A DNA stretch of 64,000 bases, taken from NCBI RefSeq assembly GCF_000969645.2, contig NZ_CP014222.1, positions 682,001 through 746,000 on the forward strand, in the 5' to 3' direction. This document shows positions 34,599-43,412 of the stretch, in pieces (position 1 is the first letter of the stretch; each line of letters opens with the position of its first letter). The DNA is from Janthinobacterium sp. B9-8. GTDB taxonomy: Bacteria; Pseudomonadota; Gammaproteobacteria; Burkholderiales; Chitinibacteraceae. The translations under genes were made by a program, and so were the position numbers. The notes below the pieces were generated by a model. It ran no database searches and was not told the origin of the DNA. It saw only the letters and a list, made by a program, of their open reading frames with translations.

Positions 34599-35523
34599 AT
34601 CTTGGGAACGCGAACAATTACAAAGTTTGCTGCATGCCGGTATTAAAGAGCGCCGTAGCACGCGTCGCTGGAATATCTTTTTTAGATTACTGACCTTTAG
34701 TATTGTGATTATGATCTTTGCCGTGAGCATGGGTTGGGTTGGTGGTAAGGCGGGAGATGAGCTGACTGGCCCGCATACGGCCGTGGTTCGTTTGGAAGGT
34801 GCGATCTCTGCGGGCGGTGAGGCCGATGCTGCTACCTTGATCGAAGGCTTAACTGCGGCATTTGAAGATAAAAACACCAAGGCTGTGATCTTGCAGGCCA
34901 ATAGCCCCGGTGGTAGCCCTGTGCAGGCAGGGATGATGGCCGATGAAATTGCACGTTTGAAAAAGCTGCATCCAAAGATTCCATTTTATGTAGTGATCGA
35001 AGAAATCTGCGCCTCAGGCTGCTATTACGCTGCAGCTGGAGCAGACAAGATTTATGCGGATAAAGCCTCGATGGTGGGCTCGATCGGTGTCTTGATGGAT
35101 GGTTTTGGCTTTAGTGGCGTGATGGAAAAGCTGGGTGTTGAGCGTCGTCTGCTGACTGCCGGTGCAAATAAAGGATTTTTAGATCCTTATTCACCGATGA
35201 GCCAGGGCCAGCGTGATAAAGCGCAAGTGATGCTTGATGAAATTCATCAGCAGTTTATTGGTGTGGTTAAAGCCGGTCGTGGCAATAAGTTGGCTGATAA
35301 TCCTGATCTCTTTTCCGGTCTTGTGTGGAGTGGTGCTGCCAGTATCAAGATGGGTTTGGTCGATGCTTTAGGCTCAGTAGATAGCGTGGCGCGCGATGTG
35401 GTTAAAGCCAAAGAGATCGTCGATTTTACGCCTCGCCCTAGCTATGCAGATCGTTTGGCGCGCCAGATTGGCGTATCAGCAGCGAATAAATTGGTGTCTG
35501 AGTTTAATTTGCAGTTGAAGTAA
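34591..35523 (+). CDS. sppA: Signal peptide peptidase SppA (S49 family, 36-kDa type)
   Basis: 310 residues, the short SppA type. One membrane anchor lies at about residues 30–52 (IFFRLLTFSIVIMIFAVSMGWVGG in part). The S49 motifs follow: LQANSPGGSPVQAG, the catalytic Ser in ICASGCYYAAAGADKIYA, and Lys in the MVGSIGVLMDGFGF neighbourhood. It degrades cleaved signal peptides at the inner membrane. GAGGAACAGC precedes the ATG. It is the last gene of the rluC operon. Confidence 0.93.
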   Translation: MNESWEREQLQSLLHAGIKERRSTRRWNIFFRLLTFSIVIMIFAVSMGWVGGKAGDELTGPHTAVVRLEGAISAGGEADAATLIEGLTAAFEDKNTKAVILQANSPGGSPVQAGMMADEIARLKKLHPKIPFYVVIEEICASGCYYAAAGADKIYADKASMVGSIGVLMDGFGFSGVMEKLGVERRLLTAGANKGFLDPYSPMSQGQRDKAQVMLDEIHQQFIGVVKAGRGNKLADNPDLFSGLVWSGAASIKMGLVDALGSVDSVARDVVKAKEIVDFTPRPSYADRLARQIGVSAANKLVSEFNLQLK

Positions 35524-35578
35524 TCTGCAGGGCGGGTAGGTTTCTCACTCACGCGTTTTAGAATGTTTGTCAGTGCGC

Positions 35579-35600
35579 GTGGGCACAGAAACGTGCCCAC
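35579..35600. repeat. GTGGGCAC inverted repeat
   Basis: GTGGGCAC (35579–35586) and GTGCCCAC (35593–35600) form a perfect hairpin with an AGAAAC loop between sppA and the MotD-like gene. There is no T-run, so it is not a classic terminator. It has the look of a dispersed intergenic palindrome, but only one copy is visible here. Confidence 0.5.
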
Positions 35601-35624
35601 CCTAATCTTGAAAAGGAATTCAGC

Positions 35625-36437
35625 ATGGCACGTAAGCACAGGCACGAGGAACATGAAAACCACGAGCGCTGGTTGGTGTCTTATGCGGATTTTATTACCC
35701 TGTTATTTGCTTTCTTTGTGGTGATGTACGCTATTTCTTCGGTGAATGAAGGTAAATACAAAGTACTGTCGAATTCGATGGTCGATGCTTTTAAGCAAAC
35801 GCCAACCAGCAAGGAAGTGATTAAGCAGAATCAGCCTGTGGCGGGTGTGCCGGATAAGCTGGTGGTGCTGAATGTGGTTTCGACGCCAACACCTAGCCCT
35901 AAGCTCGCTGAGCAGACACAAAAAATGCAAGGTATGGCGGGGGATTTAAAAAAATCACTTGGGGCGCTCATTGATCAGGGCAAGGTGCGGGTCACTCAGT
36001 CCAAACGGGGCATTGCCGTTGAAATCAGCGATTCTGTTTTATTTGATACGGCTAAAGCAGATTTACATACCGAATCGGCCACCGCCTTGATTGCGGTGGC
36101 TGAGATGGTTAAAAACACCGATAACTTAATTCAAATCGAAGGCAATACCGATAATCAGGCGATGCGTTCTGGGCAGTTTCCTTCCAATTGGGAGTTGTCA
36201 GCTGCCCGTGCTGCTAGTGTGGTGCGATTATTTGTTGATGTGGGTGTTGCACCGCAGCGCTTGGTGGCGATTGGTTATGGCGAGTTCCGGCCTCAAGTCA
36301 GTAATGACACACCTGAAGGGCGCGCGAGTAATCGCCGAGTTACGCTCAATATCTTGGCCGATAATAAAGACGAAGTCGCGGTGTTGTCCTTGGGGAGCGA
36401 GACCAAACCTGCGCCCGCTCTCCCTGCGCCTAAATAA
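35625..36437 (+). CDS. motD: MotB/MotD-like flagellar motor protein
   Basis: 270 residues. The single membrane helix (about 18–40) begins WLVSYADFITLLFAFFVVMYA, with the essential proton-path Asp. ISSVNEGKYKVLSNSM follows, which is the MotD pattern of Pseudomonas and betaproteobacteria. The C-terminal OmpA-like domain (about 140–250) has IEGNTDNQ, LSAARAASVVRLF and SNRRVTLNIL for peptidoglycan anchoring. It would form the stator with a MotA/MotC partner, which is not in this window, so it appears as a lone gene. AAGGA lies seven bases before the ATG. MotD versus MotB is inferred from sequence flavour. Confidence 0.88.
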   Translation: MARKHRHEEHENHERWLVSYADFITLLFAFFVVMYAISSVNEGKYKVLSNSMVDAFKQTPTSKEVIKQNQPVAGVPDKLVVLNVVSTPTPSPKLAEQTQKMQGMAGDLKKSLGALIDQGKVRVTQSKRGIAVEISDSVLFDTAKADLHTESATALIAVAEMVKNTDNLIQIEGNTDNQAMRSGQFPSNWELSAARAASVVRLFVDVGVAPQRLVAIGYGEFRPQVSNDTPEGRASNRRVTLNILADNKDEVAVLSLGSETKPAPALPAPK

Positions 36438-36503
36438 ACTAGGGTTCACCCACTTAAAAGCAAAAAGATATGTAGCCACAGAGAAAATCCTAGGATATTT
36501 AGG

Positions 36504-36530
36504 TTTGCTCTGTTTGCTCTGTTTGCTCTG
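36504..36530. repeat. Three tandem copies of TTTGCTCTG
   Basis: Exact 9-bp direct repeats at 36504–36512, 36513–36521 and 36522–36530, in the 142-nt gap between the convergent motD-like and sulP-like genes. Slippage-prone DNA; no function is evident. Confidence 0.9.
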
Positions 36531-36579
36531 TGTTCTCACTTATATTTGTGTCTACAGGTTTAGGGTTGGGGGCTTCTAT

Positions 36580-38286
36580 TTAAATCGAAAAATCCTCGGT
36601 CTCTCCACTTAAAGCCTGCATGGCTAAGTGGGCGCTTAGAAAGATCTCCCCATCCAGCGTGCTCAGCATCTCACTGCGTAATAAGTGATCCATAACCGGC
36701 CCTTTGACGTCGCTCAGGTGAATTTTAATTTGCCTTGCGCGTAAGTTTTCTTGCAGCAGGCCAATCGCCTGCATGGCGCTGTAGTCGATGCTATTTACGG
36801 CAGACAGAATCAAGACGAGGTGCTGGGTTTTAGGGGCTTTTTCTAAAATGTGCATCAGTTCGGTCTGTATTTTGGCGCTGTTGCCAAAGTAAAGACTCTC
36901 ATCAATTCGCACGGCAACAATATGATCGCTTGTTTGCGTGTTAAAGCGATTGATATTGCGGTAATGCTCTGTGCCTGCAATTCTGCCAACTACCGCAATA
37001 TGCGGCTGGCTGCTGCGATATAGAAAGAGCAAAAGAGATAATCCAACCCCTGCTAGAATACCCTGCATCACACCTAAGGCTAAAACAGCAAGCACGGTAC
37101 AGGCAAAGGCCGCGCCATCACGCCGGTCGTAGCGCCAGCTGCGAATTAAAAAATCAAAATCAATAAGGCGAATGGCGACCAGAATAATTGTGGCCGCAAG
37201 TAGAGATTGCGGGATAAGAGTTAAGTAATCGTTGAGCGAGTATGCGGCAAGGGCAATCCATATTGCCGTCATGACGCCCGCTAATGGTGTGTTGGCACCC
37301 GATGCGGCATTGACGGCAGTGCGTGAAAATCCGCCACTTACCGGAAAACCCCCGCTGGCCGCTGCGGCAATATTGGCGGCGCCTAGGCCGATTAATTCTT
37401 GATTACTATCGACGCTACGTTTAGCTTTTAAGGCAAGGCTTTGGGCGATGGTAATGCTTTGTAAAAAGCCAGCCAGACCGATGGTGATGGCGGGGAGCCA
37501 AAGCTGGTTAAATGCGCTTTGATTGAGTACTGGCCAAAATAAGCGGGGCATGCTGCTGCTAAAAGAGCCTGTGAGGGGGGTGTTGATTTTTAAAAAAAAT
37601 ACAGCAGCGCTTATGATCAGCATCAGTAAGAGTGGGCTTAATTTGGCGAGGGCTGCGCCATAGCTTATTTTGTTGAGTAATTGAGTCAGAGGTCGGCCGG
37701 CCAGCCAAAGTAATACTAGGCAAATTAATCCAAAAGCTTGGATTTGGGGTAGGGCGTGGCTAAGTTGCCAGAGTAATTGTCCCAGATGCTCGCCCTCAAC
37801 CCGTATGCCGAGTAAGGGGCCGATTTGCCCGACAATAATCAGAATGGCTGCACCACTGCTGAATCCATTGATGACGGGATGCGATAAAAGTTGCGTGATA
37901 AAACCAAGCCGCAGCAAGCCTAATAGCGCTAAAAAAAGACCAGAAAGTAAGGCAAGGCTGGCTGCCAGTGCACTGTATTCCGGCGAGCCAATGGCCGCTA
38001 AGGGGGCGAGTGCGCTGGCGGTCATGGCTGCGCTAATTGCCATCGGGCCAACAGACTGCACCATGCTGCTGGCAAAAAAGGCATAGACCACCAGTGGCAA
38101 AATACTGGCGTAAATACCCGCTTGCGGTGGCAATCCTGCCAATAGGGCGTAGGCCAGACTTTGGGGGATAAGTAAAACGGCCACAATTAAACTGGCTCCC
38201 AAATCCCCGATAAAGGTTTTTCTTTGATAAAGCGGTAGCCAATGCAAAATAGGCAGCAGCTTGCTTAGCAACTTGAGTTTACTCAT
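36580..38286 (-). CDS. SulP/SLC26-family anion transporter with STAS domain
   Basis: 568 residues. The membrane part has 10–14 segments and begins with the SulP signature: GDLGASLIVAVLLIPQSLAYALLAGLPPQ. A cytoplasmic STAS domain (about 430–555) contains VAVRIDESLYFGNSA and the NSIDYSAMQAIG phosphorylation-loop region. SulP proteins carry sulfate, bicarbonate or similar anions. Here it is the last gene of the BigR-type sulfide operon and overlaps the YeeE/YedE gene as ATGA, so export or import of sulfite/sulfate from sulfide oxidation is a reasonable inference. Confidence 0.92.
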   Translation of the reverse strand: MSKLKLLSKLLPILHWLPLYQRKTFIGDLGASLIVAVLLIPQSLAYALLAGLPPQAGIYASILPLVVYAFFASSMVQSVGPMAISAAMTASALAPLAAIGSPEYSALAASLALLSGLFLALLGLLRLGFITQLLSHPVINGFSSGAAILIIVGQIGPLLGIRVEGEHLGQLLWQLSHALPQIQAFGLICLVLLWLAGRPLTQLLNKISYGAALAKLSPLLLMLIISAAVFFLKINTPLTGSFSSSMPRLFWPVLNQSAFNQLWLPAITIGLAGFLQSITIAQSLALKAKRSVDSNQELIGLGAANIAAAASGGFPVSGGFSRTAVNAASGANTPLAGVMTAIWIALAAYSLNDYLTLIPQSLLAATIILVAIRLIDFDFLIRSWRYDRRDGAAFACTVLAVLALGVMQGILAGVGLSLLLFLYRSSQPHIAVVGRIAGTEHYRNINRFNTQTSDHIVAVRIDESLYFGNSAKIQTELMHILEKAPKTQHLVLILSAVNSIDYSAMQAIGLLQENLRARQIKIHLSDVKGPVMDHLLRSEMLSTLDGEIFLSAHLAMQALSGETEDFSI

Positions 38287-38699
38287 GGCTTCTTAGGCAG
38301 CAGGGTAAAAATAAACATGCCCACAAGCATGGCAATGACAAAAATAAACGCTTTGGCTTCGCCCATGGCCAGTGCAACAATGCCAGGTCCCGGGCAAATG
38401 CCAGCTAAGCCCCAGCCAATGCCAAACAGAATGCTGCCGCCAATTAGGGGGCGGTCGATGATTTTACTATCGGGCAGGGACATTTTTTCATGGGTCAGTA
38501 ATGTCTGCTTGCGGCTTTTTGCCCAGATAAAAAAGGGTGTGGCTGTAGCAATGGCACCGGTCATAACAAGGGCAAGGCTGGGGTCCCACTGGCCTGCCAG
38601 ATCAAGAAATCCAATCACCTTGGCGGGATTCACCATGCCGGAAATAATCAGCCCTAAGCTAAATAATAGCCCTGAGAGTAAAGCAATTAATTTAAGCAT
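38283..38699 (-). CDS. YeeE/YedE-family membrane protein, second half-transporter
   Basis: 138 residues with about four membrane helices. It contains GSILFGIGWGLAGICPGPGIVAL, the YeeE/YedE (sulf_transp) motif with the conserved Cys that relays thiosulfate or related sulfur species. Two such half-size proteins together equal one full-length YeeE. It follows the first copy after 7 nt and overlaps the SulP gene, as in bigR operons of Xylella and Agrobacterium. Confidence 0.9.
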   Translation of the reverse strand: MLKLIALLSGLLFSLGLIISGMVNPAKVIGFLDLAGQWDPSLALVMTGAIATATPFFIWAKSRKQTLLTHEKMSLPDSKIIDRPLIGGSILFGIGWGLAGICPGPGIVALAMGEAKAFIFVIAMLVGMFIFTLLPKKP

Positions 38700-38706
38700 C
38701 TTGGCC

Positions 38707-39138
38707 TCAGAATAAGTGGCGTGTAATCAGCACGGTGATAAATCCTGCACCCATAAAGCTGGCTACGGCGGCCAGTGACCGAATCGAAAACCGGGATAAG
38801 CCGCAAACGCCATGGCCACTGGTGCAGCCATTACCGTAGCGGGTGCCGATGCCAACCAAAAGCCCGGCAATAATGAGCATGGGTATATTGGCGCTGATCT
38901 GGATGTCTGCAGGGGAGTTAAACACCAGCCAAAGCAGGGGTGTTAAGAGTAGGCCGATTAAAAAAGAGCTGCGCCATGCCATCTCTTTGCTGGAGTGCGA
39001 GCTAAGTAAACCACCTAAAATACCGCTGATTCCTGCAACTCTCCCTGCTAACAGCACAAGTAATCCACTCGCTAGCCCAAGTAATGCTCCGCCCAGTAAG
39101 GCGTTCCACGGCGAAAAATGAATCCAGTCAATTTGCAT
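38707..39138 (-). CDS. YeeE/YedE-family membrane protein, first half-transporter
   Basis: 143 residues from the ATG at 39138 (AAGGA eight bases upstream); a longer frame to 39210 runs back through the regulator gene and is not supported. Four to five membrane helices; GIGTRYGNGCTSGHGVCGLSRFS carries the conserved Cys residues of the family. It probably pairs with the neighbouring half-transporter to move a sulfur compound across the inner membrane. It overlaps the repressor gene by 11 nt. Confidence 0.9.
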   Translation of the reverse strand: MQIDWIHFSPWNALLGGALLGLASGLLVLLAGRVAGISGILGGLLSSHSSKEMAWRSSFLIGLLLTPLLWLVFNSPADIQISANIPMLIIAGLLVGIGTRYGNGCTSGHGVCGLSRFSIRSLAAVASFMGAGFITVLITRHLF

Positions 39139-39481
39139 CGGAGGTTTCCTTGAGATCGATCGGGCAGTAAAGGGCGTAGAGCACTTCAAGCAGTTGTTGT
39201 ACTTCGGCACTGGCTAAGCTGTAATAAATGCGTTTGCCGTCCCGGCGCGTGTTGACCAGCCCTTCTTTGCGCAATACGGTGAGTTGCTGGGATAGTGTGG
39301 GTTGGCGGATGTCGAGCAAGGCTTCAAAGTCTGAAACGCATTTTTCGCTGTCTACCATCTGGCAGAGCAGCAAGAGCCGATCTTCATTTGCCATGACTTT
39401 TAAAATACGAGTTGCACCATGCGCCGCTTCACGCATGGCGAGGATTTGTTGGGGGGTCATTGTGTGTACCGTTGGAAGCAT
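39128..39481 (-). CDS. BigR/SqrR-like ArsR-family sulfide-responsive repressor
   Basis: 117 residues with a winged HTH; the recognition helix lies in RQPTLSQQLTVLRKEGLV and the wing in RRDGKRIYYSL. Cys40 (LLLLCQMV) and Cys106 (LYALYCP) align with Cys42 and Cys108 of BigR, the pair that forms a disulfide or tetrasulfide on reaction with persulfides and releases DNA. A third Cys (Cys48) is extra. The gene heads the operon for two YeeE/YedE proteins and SulP and is divergent from the metallo-hydrolase gene, as in bigR loci. The start could also be the ATG at 39460. Confidence 0.9.
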   Translation of the reverse strand: MLPTVHTMTPQQILAMREAAHGATRILKVMANEDRLLLLCQMVDSEKCVSDFEALLDIRQPTLSQQLTVLRKEGLVNTRRDGKRIYYSLASAEVQQLLEVLYALYCPIDLKETSDAN

Positions 39482-39484
39482 CTT

Positions 39485-39530
39485 TGATATATTATAGTTT
39501 TATATATAATATTTTCAAATATATTTAATC
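39485..39530. promoter_or_regulatory. AT-rich palindromic operator between the repressor and hydrolase genes
   Basis: ATATTATA (39489–39496) and TATAATAT (39505–39512) are a perfect inverted repeat spaced by 8 bp, and AATATTT-TC-AAATAT follows directly. The 62-nt gap between the divergent starts holds both promoters, so one repressor bound here could block both. BigR-type operators are AT-rich palindromes, which fits. Confidence 0.7.
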
Positions 39531-39543
39531 TGGAGTAGAAAAA

Positions 39544-40410
39544 ATGCTGCTGCCTCAAGTTGAAGCCTTTTTTGATTCGAATACTTCTACAGTTAGTTAC
39601 GTCGTGTTTGATCGGCAGGGTGGTCATGCTGCTTTAATTGATACGGTGCTGGATTACGATGCCAAATCCGGACGCACCTCCACGGCAAGCGCCGATCGCC
39701 TGATCGAGTTTGTGGCAGCTCATACCTTAAAGGTGGAGTGGATATTGGAAACCCATGCTCATGCCGATCATCTTTCTGCTGCTGCATATTTAAAAGCAAA
39801 GTTGGGAGGGAAAGTAGCGATTGGCCAGCAGATTCACCAAGTGCAGCGTATTTTTAAACCGGTATTTGGTTTGGAGGCTGATTTTGCCGTAGATGGTAGC
39901 CAGTTTGATGTTCTGTTTGTGGCGGGTGAGGTGTTTCAAATTGGCCAACTAAGCGCCACCGTGCTGTCTGTGCCGGGGCATACTCCGGCTGATATTGCCT
40001 ATTTAATTGCCGATGCCCTATTTGTGGGCGACACCCTGTTTATGCCGGATGTGGGCTCGGCCCGCTGCGATTTCCCAGGAGGTGATGCTGCATTGCTTTA
40101 CGATTCAATTCAGCAGCTTCTGGCTTTGCCGGATACAACGCGCGTATTTGTCTGTCATGATTATTTGCCCGCAGGGCGCTCACAGGTGCAATGGCAAACC
40201 AGCATTGCAGAGCAGCGCAAGGCCAATATCCATTTGCATCAGGGGATAAGTAAAGCGGCCTTTATTGCGATGCGTGAAGCGCGGGACAAAACATTGGATA
40301 TGCCGCAGTTGATTTTACCGGCGATTCAAATCAATATCCGTGCCGGGGGCTTTCCAGAGGCTGAAGCGGATGGACAGCGCTACTTAAAAATCCCCCTAGA
40401 TGTGCTGTAA
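39544..40410 (+). CDS. Metallo-beta-lactamase-fold hydrolase, persulfide-dioxygenase-like (Blh/ETHE1 group)
   Basis: 288 residues. The metal motif THAHADHLSAAAYL is at about 75–88, GHTPADIAYL supplies the next His, GDTLFMPDVGSARCDFPGG the bridging Asp, and FVCHDY the last His. The GSARCDF segment and overall length match the Blh group of bigR operons, related to ETHE1 enzymes that oxidise glutathione persulfide to sulfite. There is no fused rhodanese. It is preceded by GGAG and by the AT-rich operator, so it should be induced by sulfide. The enzymatic activity is inferred from family and context. Confidence 0.92.
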   Translation: MLLPQVEAFFDSNTSTVSYVVFDRQGGHAALIDTVLDYDAKSGRTSTASADRLIEFVAAHTLKVEWILETHAHADHLSAAAYLKAKLGGKVAIGQQIHQVQRIFKPVFGLEADFAVDGSQFDVLFVAGEVFQIGQLSATVLSVPGHTPADIAYLIADALFVGDTLFMPDVGSARCDFPGGDAALLYDSIQQLLALPDTTRVFVCHDYLPAGRSQVQWQTSIAEQRKANIHLHQGISKAAFIAMREARDKTLDMPQLILPAIQINIRAGGFPEAEADGQRYLKIPLDVL

Positions 40411-40438
40411 AAAAACAAATTAATTAACGAGAGCAAAC

Positions 40439-41389
40439 ATGGCCGGAACCAGTCTTTTAGTATTACTTGATGATATCGCCGCAGTTTTAGACGATGTTGC
40501 GCTGATGACCAAAATAGCAGCAAAAAAAACCGCGGGCGTTTTGGGGGACGATCTGGCTTTAAATGCCGAGCAAGTTTCAGGCGTGCGTGCCGAGCGTGAG
40601 TTGCCTGTGGTGTGGGCTGTGGCAAAAGGCTCGTTTATCAATAAGCTGATTCTGGTGCCTGCTGCCTTGGCAATCAGTGCCATTGCTCCTTTGCTGATTA
40701 CGCCGCTGCTGATGTTGGGGGGCGCTTATCTTTGTTTTGAAGGCTTTGAAAAACTGGCGCATAAATTTTTACACCACAGCGGCGAAGATCAGGCTGAAAA
40801 AGAAGCACTGGCCCATGCTCTGGATAATCCGGCGATTGATTTGGTGGCATTTGAAAAAGATAAAATCAAAGGCGCGATTCGGACGGATTTTGTGCTTTCT
40901 GCCGAAATTATCGTGATCTCGCTTGGCACTGTTGCGGCAGCGCCGTTTGTGTCGCAACTGACGGTGCTTTCTATTATTGCCATTGTGATGACAGTGGGCG
41001 TTTATGGCTTGGTGGCGGGGATTGTTAAGCTTGATGACGCGGGGCTTTACCTCTGCAAAAAGCAGGGCAGCGATATGCTGACAAAAATCCAGCATAAAAT
41101 TGGCACGGCCTGCTTGCTGGGTGCACCTTACCTTATGAAAACGCTTGCCGTAGTGGGAACGGTCGCTATGTTTATGGTGGGTGGCGGCATCCTGACGCAT
41201 GGCTTTGCCCCTGCGCATGAATTGATTGAGCACTTAAGCGAAGCGGCAAGTCGCTTAAGTGGCATAGGTGCGGTTTTGCACGTGGTCTTGCCTAGCCTGC
41301 TGGATGCGGTGGTGGGTGTGCTGGCCGGGGCTGCTTTACTTGCGGCTTGGATGGGCTTATCAACTGCTTTGAAAGCCGTGAAGTCTTAA
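40439..41389 (+). CDS. DUF808 (YedI-family) inner membrane protein
   Basis: 316 residues with about six membrane helices. It begins [25 protein letters not shown], the DUF808/YedI signature, and continues with [20 protein letters not shown] and [19 protein letters not shown], all family landmarks. The function is unknown. It lies 28 nt after the hydrolase gene in the same direction and before a good terminator, so it is probably co-transcribed with it. Confidence 0.92.
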   Translation: MAGTSLLVLLDDIAAVLDDVALMTKIAAKKTAGVLGDDLALNAEQVSGVRAERELPVVWAVAKGSFINKLILVPAALAISAIAPLLITPLLMLGGAYLCFEGFEKLAHKFLHHSGEDQAEKEALAHALDNPAIDLVAFEKDKIKGAIRTDFVLSAEIIVISLGTVAAAPFVSQLTVLSIIAIVMTVGVYGLVAGIVKLDDAGLYLCKKQGSDMLTKIQHKIGTACLLGAPYLMKTLAVVGTVAMFMVGGGILTHGFAPAHELIEHLSEAASRLSGIGAVLHVVLPSLLDAVVGVLAGAALLAAWMGLSTALKAVKS

Positions 41390-41426
41390 GCTTGGTTTTA
41401 GGGAGTGTTTGACACTGCTTTAAATA

Positions 41427-41461
41427 TCAAGGGCAATTGATTTGCCCTTGATTGTTTTTTT
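41427..41461 (+). terminator. Terminator after the DUF808 gene
   Basis: TCAAGGGCA (41427–41435) pairs with TGCCCTTGA (41443–41451), followed by TTGTTTTTTT. Confidence 0.9.
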
Positions 41462-42064
41462 ATGGTGATATTTGTATTAGTGTTTTCTAAAGTAGTTTAT
41501 TTTTTATTTGATTTATTGCGAGTAAGTATTTGAAGGCGTTGAGTTTTATCATCAGGCAAAAGAGTTTGGTGTGCCGCGTAGTTTTTGCCTTCCTCTTAAT
41601 GAGTGCATATTAATGTGATTAATAGCATGAATGATATGGGTAGAAACGGTGTCTTGTGATGTTAAGCCACGCTGGCTCTAGGTAAAAAGTACAGTAAAAT
41701 TGAGCTAATATAAGGCTTAGTAAGGGTACTGAGTCGCTTAAGTCTGGTATCCTTTTACATGAATGCAGTTAGTGCCGCGTAAATGTCTAAATGGGCGATG
41801 TGGCTTGGCTGGCAAATAAACTCAATAAAGCAAGAAAATGGCCGAATAGGGTCACGATTTTTTCATCAAGGCCATTTGTAATGGGTATTTTTGCATGTGC
41901 CGATGAAAAACTGTTGTGGCTGAATAGATGGTTAGGCCGCTTATCTAATTAACACTGAATATAGACTGGTCCGATATCGGCTCGGATATTTCACCCTTGT
42001 TGCATCAGCTTTTGCTTGGGGTGCTATTCGCAATGATAGATCGACTTGCCAAGAGACCTAAAGA
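41462..42064. other. Gene-free region upstream of zipA
   Basis: About 600 nt of moderately AT-rich DNA. Visible structure: an AAATGGCC/GGCCATTT inverted repeat (41836–41877) and the 10-bp palindrome CCGATATCGG (41971–41980). No open frame with a ribosome site was found. It should contain the zipA promoter, which I cannot place. smc, often upstream of zipA in other proteobacteria, is not here. Confidence 0.4.
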
Positions 42065-43261
42065 ATGACCGATTTGCAACTAGGATCGCTGATTGTGGGT
42101 GGCGTGATTGTCGCCACCGTTTACGCCTTCAATTGGTGGCAGGAATATCGCTATCGTAAGCAAGCTTCCAAAGCGTTTGCGCGTAATGAAAGTGATGCCT
42201 TACTTGATGTGCCCAAAAACATGGTGCGCACAGGCGAAGCCAGCCGCATGGAGCCTTCTTTAGAGCGCGCTGAACAGGTGGCTGATCGTTTTGAGCCTCA
42301 GTTTGCCGAGCCGGAATTCGAAGCTGAAGTTGCGGCTCCACCTATGCGTGAGCCTTATGTAGAGCCTGTTGTTGCGCCTTCTCCGCTTGCGGCCCCCGTC
42401 CTCAGCGCGCCAGTGGCTGCAGTGGAAGTGTCGGCTCAGCCTGCAGCGATTGTGGGTGATGATCATGAGGCGTTGGCTAGCAGCTTACTCGATCCTGCTC
42501 TTGATTTTATTGCTGAAATCCATGCCACTGAGCTGATTGCCGCTACAGAGCTGCCCGTGTTTCGTGGCTCTAAACGTGTGCAGGTGATGGGGTGCACACA
42601 GGATCGCCGCTGGGAGGCCTGTGTACCCAGCGCGCGCTCACGTTATAAAGAATTGAAAATTGGGTTGCAATTAGCTGATCGTCAAGGGGCATTAAGCTCG
42701 GAACAACTCAATGCTTTTTGTATGTCTGTGCAGCAGTTTGCCGATGAGCATGAAGCGGTGGTGACTTTTCCTCAGCGCTCGGCCAAACTGGTGGCGGCCA
42801 CTAATCTGGACGAATTTTGCGCTGGTGTAGATGTGCTGATTGGCTTGAATGTGATGGCGGCCAGCCGCCCGTTTCCAATGGAGCGGGTGCGCTTACTGGC
42901 AGAAAATGCTGGTCTGATCCGCAGCCCTGAAGGCGCGTTCCATTATCGTAGTGATTCGGGTAAGACTCTTTTTACTTTATCCAATCATGACCATAGTCAT
43001 TTTGGTAATACATCGACAGGCTTGACGCTACTGTTTGACGTGCCCCGGGTAGCAGGTGGTGTTTCGGTGTTTGATTACTTTGCCGAGTTTGCTCAGCACT
43101 TATCCGTGGCTTTATCGGGTGAGCTGGTAGACGATAATAGCAAGCCACTGACTGAGGCTAGCCTTGATAATATTCGTAAGCAGCTAGGTGTTTTGTACGC
43201 AAAAATGGACGATAGAGGTATTGCGCCAGGGTCGGTAGCGGCTTTACGTTTATTTGCCTGA
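42065..43261 (+). CDS. zipA: Cell division protein ZipA
   Basis: 398 residues. A single N-terminal membrane helix (about 6–24, LGSLIVGGVIVATVYAFNWW) is followed by a basic patch, a long Pro/Ala/Glu-rich linker (about 50–160), and the C-terminal ZipA FtsZ-binding domain (about 200–398, with LQLADRQGALSSEQLNAF and GLTLLFDVPRVAGGVSVFDYF). ZipA tethers FtsZ filaments to the inner membrane at the division site. It stands two genes upstream of ligA, the conserved zipA–ligA neighbourhood. Confidence 0.93.
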   Translation: MTDLQLGSLIVGGVIVATVYAFNWWQEYRYRKQASKAFARNESDALLDVPKNMVRTGEASRMEPSLERAEQVADRFEPQFAEPEFEAEVAAPPMREPYVEPVVAPSPLAAPVLSAPVAAVEVSAQPAAIVGDDHEALASSLLDPALDFIAEIHATELIAATELPVFRGSKRVQVMGCTQDRRWEACVPSARSRYKELKIGLQLADRQGALSSEQLNAFCMSVQQFADEHEAVVTFPQRSAKLVAATNLDEFCAGVDVLIGLNVMAASRPFPMERVRLLAENAGLIRSPEGAFHYRSDSGKTLFTLSNHDHSHFGNTSTGLTLLFDVPRVAGGVSVFDYFAEFAQHLSVALSGELVDDNSKPLTEASLDNIRKQLGVLYAKMDDRGIAPGSVAALRLFA

Positions 43262-43295
43262 GTTGTGCAGAGGCGCAGGGTGATAAGTTTTACAA

Positions 43296-43322
43296 CAATG
43301 CCGCTGCTCGTCAGCGGCATTG
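43296..43322 (+). terminator. Hairpin after zipA
   Basis: CAATGCCGCTG (43296–43306) and CAGCGGCATTG (43312–43322) form an 11-bp stem with a CTCGT loop. It lacks a T-run, so termination may be weak. Confidence 0.6.
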
Positions 43323-43412
43323 CTACTTTGGGGTGAATGCAGGCAGATTGTGCTGCATTTTTCGGCTAAAGTGACGATACGAGTATATCGCTGTTACGCT
43401 GCAGGAGGGTGT

